Positions 12,201-23,583 of a stretch of 64,000 nt of DNA are shown here, piece by piece (positions within the stretch are counted from its first letter, which is position 1; the number at the start of each line of letters is the position of its first letter). Source of the DNA: Pelargonium tetragonum (taxonomy: Eukaryota; Streptophyta; Magnoliopsida; Geraniales; Geraniaceae); contig JAYMTL010000013.1 of assembly GCA_036897445.1 (NCBI GenBank), positions 1-64,000 of the forward strand, written 5' to 3'. The notes beneath the pieces were generated by a model. That model was not told the origin of the DNA. It made no database searches and saw only the letters and a list, made by a program, of their open reading frames with translations. The translations under genes and the position numbers were made by a program.

Positions 12201-15200
12201 AACCCTAAAAAACCTGGTTTATACAATATCCAGCATAAACACTAAATAGAAGAGTGCTGGAATATTATATTAGATCTCAACCGCTTAAATATAAATAAAA
12301 GGGGCTTTGTTTTTGGTAATATACAGTGAGAAAAAATCACGAGTTATATACTAGGTTCAAGCTCGAGTCTCGGGGAAATGCTTAGCACTTTACAGAAAGG
12401 GGTTCCTCGTAAATATAAGTCTCTTTTTCTACAAAAGGGTTTGGTCACCACCTACTAGTACTAATTACCGCTAGTAAGAATATGAATACCTAAATCGAAT
12501 TGAACCTGCGCCATTCCTATTCACTTCAACTAAGAGTTGCTTGTAGATTATTCTCCTCATTTAGCTTCCGCAGATAAACTCTAATTTGTCTTTAATTTGC
12601 GCAAAATACTCCTTTTTTCTTTTTTCTATCTAAGCGATTGTGCTTCCTTACTATTTTGAATATACATTGAGTAGTAATTTTGACCAAAAGAACCTTCCCG
12701 AGCACTCAATCCTCTCATCTCCGATCTCAGATATAGGAACTACTTATATAGATCATAAAACCGACTGACTTGGAGTTCTTCAAAAGGATAAAGAAAGTGG
12801 TTTATAATTCATTATATTTTGAAATAACCGAATTTTACCTCATGCAGGATTTGCACTTTCGCAAGGTAACTTAGTAAGGTTGTTACCTCATTTTCAATTA
12901 TAGCAGGCAAGGGATACCTATTTTATGTGCTCTGTATTTGATTTATCGCAGGGAATCCTAGTTGAGGATAAAGTGCCGGAAATTTCAATATATTTTATAA
13001 TTAAGTCTCTGGCAAAGGAAAAAGTCTTCACTTCAATTTCATAAGGAAATCCCCCTGTCCTACTGTTGAAGAGATAGAAGATGACTCGAGAACTTTTTTC
13101 AGATTGGAAAGATAATAGGATTCCTTTTACTGTTCAGGTCTTTTTCCTCTTTTTATTTTATAGATCGCTATGGCCTTATACTTAATCAATATTGGTTCCT
13201 TCTTTTATAGACTCCCACAGTCTAGTTGGCTTGAATTATCTTACTATAAGTATTTAGAATAAGGCTGTGATCCTGTAACTTTTACAACAAAAGGAAAAGG
13301 TTTAATCAACCTTTAACAGTGAAGTACTCAATTGGCAGCTTATGGCTCTTGATCAAGAGAAAGTGCGCAGAGTATCATATATAAATAATAATATACACAA
13401 GCCTGAGTTATAAAAGACTAATCGTATATCTGCTGAGCTACAAATCTAAAGAATTGCCCCGCCGTGCTTGAGATCTAAATAAATGGAAACTGGAAATTTG
13501 TTTTTTTATCATAAAACACGTTAAAGCTTTGCCTTAACAAAACAAAACCGGAGGAGCATTTAACTAAAGTTTTCGAAACTAGTAAATCAATACTTATTTT
13601 ATTGAGATGTATTCCTCATAATCGAGAAGGCAATTCACACATAAGTTCAGGTCTTCAATAATTCGTCTAGTATTTACCCGTGATTTACTACTAAAGCAGA
13701 AAGACTTAAAAATTACCATCCTTTTGTATTTTAATACCAAGTTTTCTACATCCCAGCCCTTCCCCTCACTAGACCAAGTCTTTATATTACGGGTTCCAAC
13801 TCGGACTCGGAAAAATGAAAAGGATTCCATAAATTTGAACAGAAGGCTTTTCAGTATTTACAATAAACGAGCTATCCTTATTGAAAAATAGACTTTCTAT
13901 TTGACTAAAAACTGGGGTTAATCCTTGTAACAGTACACTTGAAGCTGTCTGCCCCTAGAATTTCCTTAGTAACTTAGTGCAAGAAATAGAAACCTAAAGA
14001 TGTAGATTTGAACTTATGTATTCCCTTAAAAACTTATAAGTGTTACCAGATAATAAAAGATTAAAAAGGGTATACTATATAAAGAGGCAAGATTGCCGGA
14101 AATAAGAGCTAAAAAAGAAAGATATTCTATATCTATAAAATAGAATACCTCGGCAATTCTACGACGGGAACTTTCGCATAGGAAATCCTTAACAACAAGT
14201 TTTTCCACTACAATAACAATAGATGTAACAAGCCCTTTCCAAGAGGAGTACCTCTTTCTGCGAATATTCTTTTGTTGAATTTGGATTCCGGGATCTCCTT
14301 TTTATAAAAAGCATAAGTTTATAGCCAAGCTCAGTTGAGCAAACTTTTCAATGAAGTATCTAAAAGAGTTCTGCTCATTTTTTGATAAACAGGGGCTTTT
14401 CCTTATTATGGGCAGCCGAGTTTGGGGCTCTTTAAATTACCGCGTCTCTCTAACTCTAATAGGGGCTCCCTTTATAGGTAAACCTAAGGAAAACGAGGTA
14501 TTAGAAAGGTCCCGGAGGTTCCCTTTATATTATTATATAACTATATCGGAGTTTTGTTCCAAAGAAATTCTTTTTTTTGTTACTAATCAGATCTTATTTG
14601 ACTTTATACAAGCGGCGGTCCCTTTAAGAAACAATAGAATTACAAAAGCTTGTAATTGTTCTAAATTGTGTACCTATCGAAGTAAGTAGTTTAGCTTTAA
14701 TACAACGCAAAAGAAGTCTGGAATGCTCTTTATTATACTTACTCTTATCCAAAAGGGCACCCGGATGAATTACTTTGCCTAAAAAGTATCCGCCTCCTTA
14801 CGAATTCGTCAAGTGGAAGTCGCTTTATCTTTTTAAATTCTGCAGTTCCTTACAAATCTTAAACTCAGTCATAAGTTTCTTTTAATTAACAGGGCATAAC
14901 AAAGGCATACTCTTTATTCGAATCGACTCGCTTAAGGAAAACAACTCTTACCAGGGCATTGTGCAAGTATAAAGTACTAGGGGAATTCTGAATAGCAGTT
15001 ATCCGAGAGAACCCTAAAGTTTATCCTTTAAAAGGGGTCAAAAGCTTTCTACCCTATAAAAGGGAATCCTTTTGTCCCAAAAGCACTAGATAAAAGAAAA
15101 TTTGGGTTGAAATAACATATAAGATACTCATATAATACGGTTTACCCTCCGCCTGACATAAAGCTTGTGTAATAGGATAAATATAAATTACTAAGATACA

Positions 15201-17097
15201 TGAGGTCCCTCTAAACGTAACAACCACCGCAGCCGCCTAACTAACTTCTATAAAGGCATTCGGAATCCTGCTTAGCAGAAAGACATAGTAGACTCTCCTA
15301 TTCCTTAAAGAATTGATTTTATGACTTGTGTTTTACAATTTTATTGAAAAGAAACCCTTAATTACTAACTAAAGGCAGCCTCTTCTCTTATAATTAGAAA
15401 CTCTAAAACCTTACTTAATATGCAAAAGTTGTGAACCCCTTTTTGAGGGCAAGCCTGTGAGGTATGCTTCTAGAGCTAATATGTCAACAGGTTTTAAAAA
15501 GTAATCCAACCTTTTATAAAGGGATAAAAAAGGGACTGATAGGAATTTTATGGAAATGTATAAAACTTCTTGCGCAGCCTAGGGTACTCTTCGTTCCCCG
15601 GAATCCTTATCGACTAACACTCACTTCCACGGGGATGTAATTCGAGATTTGACTAAACACAAAGAAAACCAAAAAAGGGGTATCTGGAAAATACCTAAAA
15701 AGCGGCCTTCGCTTCAACATAAAAAAATCAAACTTTGACACTTAGCAATACCCGGGGGATTCCTTTTTGAAACCTAATTCTAAATAAAAGCTTTAGTTTG
15801 CAGGAAATCTTGTAGCATAAGAAAATTTGCTTGCCTTATGTAATGTAAAAAGCATTACCTCTCAGTTGAGAAAAGGGGGGACTCTCATTAACACAGCTCT
15901 ACGAAATTCTCAAACCCCAAATTCTAAAACCCGAAACGTGGATCCTTACTCAGGTTTAAGGTTAGGTAGCAGGTCTAAAAAGGAGTAGCTGGACTGGAGA
16001 CTCTATTTCACTCGGAAAGCTTGAACGGGTAAAAAATTTATCTGATATCTGAAAAGATGAAATTTGAACAATGCTCATAAATTATAGAATTAAATAGAAT
16101 TAAAAGGAAATCCTTTGGTTTAACCTTTCCTTAGTTCCCAGGGGGTTAAAGTAGGAGTCCTTTTTACACTCATCGGGATTAGAATCGATCGCAATACTTA
16201 TTATCTTTTCATCTAGAAGTTCTTTACTTCGACTATTATTAATCAAAGGGCCCCTCCAGTCTTTTCTGTGCAGCTTTATTTACAATACCTCTTGAATTTT
16301 TTGCTGTAGTAGTAAAGTCTACTTTTTATAAAAGGGAATACTGAGATGTTGAACAGATCCTTAGCTTTTTATTAATCAAAAGGGGATCCCAGTGTCCCTG
16401 AAACAGGTATGCCCCTGAGCTAGCTAGAATAGGTAATGTAATTACTAACCCTAATATTCATTGAGATCTATAGTTCTGAAACTTAAAACTTAAAAAGGAA
16501 GTTAAATGGGTTGAGCTTCTATCTATGTCTATACTATTAGGATAAGCAAGGCTTCAATAAGGATTCCCCGATAAGGAAGAGTTTTTTGATATGTAGTAAA
16601 TGGAAAGGCTTACTCGTTAGTAAAATTAAGAATATTGTACAAAATTCCAAAAAGAAAGTGGACAGACCCTATTAACTTTCAAGGAGCAGATAAAATTAGA
16701 CCTAGTTTACTACAAATGAAAGAAATCCCAGTAGCTCCCGCAAAAAGGGCTCCTTATTTTAATAAATTAAGACTTAAAGCTGTAAAATACCCTAGAGTTG
16801 AACCCCTTCTGCTTGCTAAACCTAAAACTTAAAAGCTCCCTAATTATAGAAAAAGCCAAGCTGGAATAGCACTTCTTTAATTATTTAAGTGCTTATAAGG
16901 ATCCCTTAGTGACCCGGATGGGTTATGTTATGCATTTATCATTTATTTCGTGAAAAATCAGAGCTCCCATTGTATGTACTAAGCAAACTTCCTGCGAGGT
17001 CCCTTTTTAATAATTAAGGGTTACATTTCCTGAAATTTGTGTAACTTATACCTCTCTATTTACTAATTACTAAAGTTTCGTGTTTTGAGACCTCGAC
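9291..17097. other. gene-free background DNA
   Basis: This long stretch holds no recognisable gene, rRNA or intron. Quasi-palindromes recur throughout, for example AAAAGGGAATCCTTTT at 15058-15073 and GGGGATCCC at 16382-16390. The longest ATG frame of the window (112 codons, 14351-14689 +) lies here but has no motif and is within chance expectation. The 65-codon frame at 16635-16832 is Pro/Lys-rich but equally unsupported. A 19-bp sequence at 13964-13982 recurs at 22505-22523. Confidence 0.6.
13964..13982 (+). repeat. 19-bp dispersed direct repeat, copy 1
   Basis: CCTTAGTAACTTAGTGCAA is identical to 22505-22523. Similarity fades quickly on both sides. No coding or structural context was identified for either copy. 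Confidence 0.75.
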
Positions 17098-17242
17098 ATT
17101 CTTATCTTATTATTCATTCTTATTTATTACTTTTTACAAGGAATTCTCTTGATCTGCTTATTTACAATTACACTCAACTTTGCCTTGTAGTCTTTTTCAA
17201 CTCCAAGTAATTTCTATTAAGAATGAATAATAAGATAAGAAT
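17098..17242. mobile_element. 145-bp unit bounded by a 25-bp perfect inverted repeat
   Basis: Bases 17098-17122 and 17218-17242 are exact reverse complements over 25 bp, with 95 bases between them. The arms are made of TTATC/TTATT/TTCTTA-like words. The unit has no open frame. It has the form of a small non-autonomous inverted-repeat element (MITE-like), or of a long stem-loop. No convincing target-site duplication is visible at the outer ends, so the transposon reading is inference. Confidence 0.5.
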
Positions 17243-20200
17243 TCTGAAGGGTTGTAGAATTATGAGTACAGGTGTTTCCTTTAAACTTATTAAGGGTATT
17301 CCCTAGGTAGAATTTTTGGGACTCGGTCTCTAGGCTAGGACCCTCTAGTTATAACGGAGATTCATAACTCTTTTTATTTTATTCAGCGGTTTTTCAAAGA
17401 AAGCTCTAGTCAATATCATTAATAAGTTCCGCTTGGTATTCAAAGCAGTGTAGCCCTATTCTCTAAGAGCGGTCTTAGGATACAAAAAAAGACTCGGATC
17501 TCCTTCACCCTCTACTCTAAATAAAGCCTCGTTTACTTTTTCCTGATCTTTTAATGTTATAGCAGAGGAATATCCTATAGTGAAATTAAGCGCAACCATG
17601 CCTGATATAAAAAAAATCCTTTGGGTTATGAGTCCCAAATTTTTCATGACCAGAGTAAAGATTTTATTACATATAACCTAATTCTAGTAGCAAGCAACTA
17701 AGTAGCACTTAATTTTTACTGAATTTAAAGCGTTCTATTTTTTAGTAAATCTATACCATAAAAACTTCTATTCCATTATTCTTGTACTTACCGAGAGGCT
17801 TTCCTTCTCAACTTGAGGATAATCCTTAAGTAGAACTTCTCAATGAAAAATCTTAGAGTGCAAAAAGAAGTGATCAACAGCTAAATCAGGGTTCGCTTTG
17901 TGGCTTTGTTCTAAGCTATCCTCGCTCGAGTGCTTGTTTATAAGATTTGGATATGTCTTTTACAGATTTCCGGATCAAGGGCTACGCAGTCTATAGGATT
18001 CCTTCTTGTCTATTATAAGTATTGAGACCTTGTCATTATTTATTTCAAAGAGGGTCTTAGCAGGGAATTACTTGTACCAGTAAAGAAAGTAGCTTGTTTA
18101 GAGTAAGTCCTCAAGACATTTAACAGAGTGCTTTTTTGTAAAAGTTCTGTACATGACATATATTTTTCAATGAGTTCCTTTTTTATAAGGTTCTAAGGAT
18201 CCCCTTTTCAAAGTTGGCGTTGCTCTTTTATCCTATCTGAAATAGCTATAACTTTTTTGGCGATGTCCCTCTTATGTGTGCAATTAGTACTAGAGTACCT
18301 GCCAAAACTTACCTTAACGCGCTAAACTAAGGCTTTTAGAGTAAGGTAAACTGCGTCTAGTCTCTACTTAGCTTACTAGTTCTTTATTAGTTTCAATTCT
18401 TTTTTAACAGTAATCCTAAACTAAATAGATGTGTTGTAGGTTATAGTAATATAAGGCAAAAAAACCCAGTTCTTTCTATTCTAATAGAGAGAGATAGAGG
18501 ATAAAATATAGAAAGAAATGAAAAAGTTTAATTGAAAGTGTGTAAAAAGTAGAAATAAGGTCCGTTGTTAGGTGATAGTTGATCGATCCTATTCTTGACT
18601 TCTCGCCTAAAGTGCCGTTCAAGTTATACAAATATTGAGGGCTCAACCGTGCTATAGAGTAATTAGTTTTTTATTCCCGATATACTATGCCACAAAGCTA
18701 ACAACAGGATTTACTATTTCATAATCTAAAAGCAAATCCTTTTTCAATATCTTGAGGGGCGAAACTAGAGTCAAGGAGTCAGTCTAGAGGTCATAGCTTG
18801 TAGTAAACTTGGAAAGAGACCCCCTAGAAGTTCTTAATTCTTTATCCAGGGGAGGGGAATATCCAAATTCTAGGAGTTATTTAACTAAAAAAAACTCTTA
18901 AAGATACTCAGGAATTTTTAAATTAATGCAAAGCCGTTGGAAACCGAGGATACTACATGCGAATGCTTTTAGTTAACCTTCTGCTTGCTTCTCTAACTAG
19001 CCCCTAATTCTATATATTTATATTTACGGCGACTCCCTTTTCTGTATCTTAAGGCAAACAAAACCAATTAATTCCACTTCTTACTTACGGATCAAAACTT
19101 TGTCTTTTTCGTGAGACTGAAAGAGGCTCCTAAAAGTCTTTCTTATACAGCTTGGCGGTCATTATAATAAATAGAAAACCTAGCTCGAGGTACTATAAGT
19201 ATTAAGAGTTCTGGCTCCATGCAAAATAAGTCAGAGAGTACTAGCGGCAGCAAATAAAAGTGGGAAAATAAAGAGATAGAAGTTTTAGGGGGTAATAATT
19301 TAGTATCCTCTAATAAGGGTTCTCCTGTCTTGCTAAAATAGGTGATATTTATCAAAAGTAGACAGGATGGTAATAGAAAGCTCTTAGAAAGAATCTTTTA
19401 TTGTGAATCCTATATAGAATCAGACTCTTTTATTGTGTACCGGCATATCCTTTATACATGAGTTTAGTTATACTCTTCTTACCTGGATCATTTCACACAA
19501 GATCAAGATATAGTCATTTTATACACTTAGCTTAAAAAGAGTCCCTTGTGCCCCGTTTGTAGTAACTTTAAGAGTTGATAATTACTTCTTTGTCACATGT
19601 TCCTTGAACTTCTTGCCAGCAGTTTAAAACCTGGATTTTGACTCCTTTTCTTTGTAATGTCAAGTCATAGCCATTTTTCCGCAAAATTGTATATAAAAAC
19701 CTGATAAAAGCTAAAAAGCCGAGTTGAAGATGTTTCTTTTGTCTATAGACGTAAATAAGGACATATTTAGAAAGAAATTATACTTACTTGACTGAACTAC
19801 CACCTAATTATAAAAATAGAAACTAAAACTCTATGCAGTATCCTTTTCAAGTGATATAGGGATACATGATATATAGTAACTAAGAAAGCCTCGCACCTTT
19901 GTGGTGTGTAACCTTTTTATCTAAGTCCAAGACTTACGTATATAATTGAATTTGTTAATTACTATGCAGGATTTATCCTCTACCTTTTGATAGGGGCCCT
20001 TGCCAGTCTTCTAAATGAAATCTTTAAACTTATGTTCTATTGTTTTATAGCTGGAGTGGAGTTATACTTATAAAAGAAAAAGTTTATAATATTAGAATAC
20101 TTTTTAGGTAAGTCTAGAGTTCTGCCTTTATTTTAGGATCTTCTATTTGAAAAAGCTTAGAGTTAGTGTAACATAATAAATAAGAAAAATTCAGGAACTA

Positions 20201-21279
20201 AGAAACTGGGGTTGAAAAGCGTTTAGACCGGTACCCTATTATTTCAGCTATTACCAACTTGATAAAGGAGATGCTCGAAAAGTACCCTACTGAAAAACTA
20301 GGATTATACTTTTCAAAAGAATCCCAAAGAATAATTATAACTGTAGGCATCAAAATCCAAAAGTAATACTTACATTTTACTAGAATTAGTTGACCAAGCA
20401 AGAGGTAAACGCTTAAATAATATAGAAGTTCTTCTTAGTCCGTAAGTTCTTGTAATCTCAGATTAATAAGAAGGTACAGGTTCCGAGTCTTAAACAAAGT
20501 CTCAAGTAACTTGAGGGGGGAAGTAGGGTTCCCCTTTTAGGTATACAAGAATTAAGTATTCTCCACTTATTTTATTTAAGTGAAATTTGACTCCCGATTT
20601 CTTTGACAAATTATTACTATAGGGCAAAACTACGCGTGGAAGTAAGGAAACCTAATTCATATAACTTAACAAAGTATATCAATTAGTAGAAGTACTCTAC
20701 TGTCGAGGCCTGAAATTATAGCCCTATCCCGACCTTTTGATTATAGTAAAGTGCTTTTTGTCGAGTTTATTTCTTAGTAAAGTCAAACCCCAGTTGTAAA
20801 AGAAAATCTTGGTTGGTATTTCCCCTGATATTGTGATCCATTATTATTTTTATGAACTGGTTAGAAACAAAGTCTTTGTCTTTTTTAGTATAGTATATTG
20901 GGGACGGAACTCCTTTTATCAAGAATAAGGAAGAAAGCTTGTTTCTTGTCTTCTTCTAGTGGGGAGCCGGGGAGAGATATATGATCTACCAAAATTGAGT
21001 CTATACGTGTCTTGTGAAGAAGAAAACGGGTCCGAAAAGGAGCTTTTAGAATTGGCTTTTTTAAGTTTATAGAATTCTCATACCTTACATCTCCTTGTCG
21101 ATTTTAGTGGAAAAGTACTCGTTTAAAAGCCCTAAATAGACCCCAGTTTTATTTGACTACTATACTCTTTAAAAACTCAAAAAGCTTAATTAAGTTTATT
21201 CTAGGTCCTTTATTTGGCACTAGCGGAAGGAGTTTTATTCCTAATGAGTCCTCAGTTTTTAAGGGTTTAGTACTTGTCA
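17243..21279. other. gene-free background DNA
   Basis: Nothing beyond background and its quasi-palindromes was recognised. The ATG frames on the minus strand at 17456-17647, 19143-19355 and 20198-20401 are 60 to 70 codons long, lack motifs and are treated as chance. Confidence 0.6.
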
Positions 21280-21600
21280 TTTTTTATTTGCTTGTCCTAG
21301 CTGTAATAGTTGTACTCTTCTCTTCTAGGTAGCTGCTGCTTTTTAGTTTAGTACTGATAGCTAATATAGTCTTAGTTGTTAGAGTATTCATGTGTATTGT
21401 TGTACTAGTCTATAGTCTTTACTAATTGATAGGGGTTTTATAGTCTTACTCTTCTTAAGGAGAATACCTCTTCTTAGTATATAGAAATTTAGATATAGAG
21501 TTACCTTATAGTAGTATATAGTAGTTAGTATTAGTCCCCAATAGGCTTATAGTATAGTTGCTTTAATTCCTAAGTAAGCCCTTTTGAAAAAAGAAAGTAA
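21280..21600. repeat. island 4: strongly TA-enriched block
   Basis: TA steps are very frequent here, CA is almost absent, and GG..CC motifs are missing. Frames on both strands run through it with TAA and TAG but no TGA. The minus strand gives a hydrophilic Gln/Tyr/Lys-rich reading if those triplets are sense, while the plus strand gives a hydrophobic one. Because frames on both strands are free of TGA, the simplest explanation is a C-to-T bias at CA/TG (as in repeat-induced point mutation), which removes TGA everywhere. It is probably a decayed repeat. I recognise no family. Confidence 0.4.
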
Positions 21601-22060
21601 TAAGGAAATATGAAGCTCTAGAAAAAGACTTAAAGTAAGGCTAAAAGAAGTTTGGCACATTTACTAGTCGGTGGTAGTAGATTGGCGGACCTAGTAAGAT
21701 TTTTGTTGAATCAACAGCTACTATTCTTGAGCGTTAACCTAAAAGGGTGTCAATAAGGTCCCGAGCAGGAGGGCTTTTTGGTGCTACCTGCCCCGCCCCG
21801 ACTCATTAAAAATGAGAGAACTGCCAACCCTCTAATAGATACTTTTAACTAATATAGTTGAATAAGTCTCTTCCCATTGAGGTTTGGTTATTAGGTTTTT
21901 TATGTGATACTACTATACGTTGTAAATCCCGGGATTCTAATATAAAACCTTTGTAGTGTAATGGTTTACAGAAGAAATTACAAACGAATCGCAACGAAAT
22001 CCGGACCTTAAAACTATACTATATTCAGGAGACTTTTTTTATGAAATATAATAAAATATT
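21601..22060. other. gene-free background DNA
   Basis: Background with quasi-palindromes returns between island 4 and the differently textured segment that follows. No feature is seen. Confidence 0.5.
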
Positions 22061-22229
22061 TTAAGACAAGGTAACCTCTCTCCTCTCTACCCATCACTCT
22101 ATCTATGTTTCTTTTGAAACCTTTTCTAATTCCACTCTCTTACTGCATGCATTATGGATGACTGAGAAAAGAAAGCGCAATTTTATACCTTTCGTTCAAA
22201 CAGGGTGTATATAATAATTAACTTTGTAA

Positions 22230-22460
22230 CAATCTAACGTTTCTTTCTCTGCTATAGGAACCAACCCTAAAAAAGAAAAAGGGGGACCTTGGATACGAAT
22301 TTATGATTCATTCCGAAAAAGGAGCAATTTCATGAAGAAACTTTGGCTCGCGTTTCTATGTTTTGGTTTTGATAGGATCTTTCCTGAAACTAAAGGACGG
22401 CTACCTTTATCCTTAGTCTCTTCTTCTCGTATACCTTTAGGCTCTTTTCCGAGTCTCTAG
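22230..22460 (+). CDS. small hypothetical open frame in a distinct segment
   Basis: The surrounding segment, about 22061-22530, has a pyrimidine-rich left half and more ordinary TG/CA content than the background. An open frame of 76 codons starts after a TAA at 22227-22229. An internal ATG at 22332 begins a 42-residue peptide ending at the TAG of 22458-22460. The part before the ATG is basic and Gly/Lys-rich (GTNPKKEKGG). The peptide starts MKKLWLAFLCFGF, which looks like a short basic plus hydrophobic segment, and ends Ser/Pro/Leu-rich. AGGAG at 22320-22324 lies 7 bases before the ATG, spaced like a Shine-Dalgarno site, although A-run plus GGAG words are common in this window. I do not recognise the protein. 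It could be a fragment of an organellar ORF, or chance. Confidence 0.25.
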   Translation, partial: QSNVSFSAIGTNPKKEKGGPWIRIYDSFRKRSNFMKKLWLAFLCFGFDRIFPETKGRLPLSLVSSSRIPLGSFPSL

Positions 22461-22504
22461 CTCTCTAGTAATCCTCTCTTTTTCTTTGATCAATATCCCC
22501 GTTC

Positions 22505-22523
22505 CCTTAGTAACTTAGTGCAA
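22505..22523 (+). repeat. 19-bp dispersed direct repeat, copy 2
   Basis: Identical to 13964-13982. It lies just downstream of the distinct segment that holds the small hypothetical frame. Confidence 0.75.
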
Positions 22524-23565
22524 CAACGAATCTCTAACAGAATATCAGCTAAAAGGGATTTCCTATCCTAAGTACTTGCTTTTTGACTCGTCCTAATCCC
22601 CAATTTATTGCGGACTGGTTAGGTCCTACATATACTAACTAGAATATGAAAAGAGAATACTACATAGCAGCTCAAAAGGTCTATAAGTTTCTATTTAAGT
22701 ATACGTTATCTTACCAAATGCTAGTAGTAAAGAACATATAAAGGTCTACTTAGCCAACGGGCTGAGTCTTTGTAGTGAAAGTTCCTTTAGCGAGGTGTCT
22801 GATCCTACATCAATCTAGATTAGGTTATCTTTATACCAAGTGCTTATAATTGTACCCTTCAGAGAGAATCGACTCCTTAAATTAGATTAGAATAGAAGGG
22901 TGCTCTTATGCTCTATTAGTTTTCAAATCTACTAACTCTTGTATATTACATACTAGGAAAAGACCTATAAGTATAAAAAAGGAGTCCCTATATAGGACTA
23001 AGTGCCCGAAAAACTTCTTAAAACTAACAATCCCCTATTAAACAGCTTATCTAATTAAGAATTTAGTTTCCTCGGTAGTTATAGCAGGGACTTATTAATG
23101 CGGGCAGATAAATAGGAAGTCAAAATTTTTTTGTTTCTGCAGTGGAAGACCCTTACTTAATAGGAGGTTCTCTCTTTTTAAAGTTTCCAGACTGGTAGGG
23201 GTTTTGTAGGTAAGTGATAATATACCAGGTCTGGCTTCATACATAATAGACAAATAATTATTATCAATGGAATTTAAGAATAAAAGCAAAGGACTTAATT
23301 CAAAGTGAAATTTTTTGAGGTTTTACTTTACCTGTAGACTAGATACGAAGCCCATGTTCAAACTCTTAAGGGTAAAGCCCTTGTGGATACTCAACATAAG
23401 TTCTCTTAAGGACTTAAGGAATGGGTACTTTATTTGTTTAATAGTAAGAGACTCACTTCCCTGAACCTAAAAATCCCTTACCAAGTTTTTTATAATACTA
23501 ATACAACGGGTTTCTAGTACTTTTATAATCTAGCTTTATCTTTTATACTGAGTTGAAAGATTTAC

Positions 23566-23583
23566 ATGATATATATATATCAT
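23566..23583. repeat. 18-bp perfect AT palindrome
   Basis: ATGATATATATATATCAT reads the same on both strands. It is essentially an (AT) microsatellite closed by ATG/CAT and may form a cruciform. No function is implied. Confidence 0.8.

Noticed and set aside
14351-14689. 112-codon ATG frame, the longest in the window
   Set aside because: No motif, no domain, no ribosome-binding context. A few frames of this length are expected by chance at this composition in six frames.
16635-16832. Pro/Lys-rich 65-codon frame that looks somewhat protein-like
   Set aside because: No upstream extension, no family resemblance, chance length.
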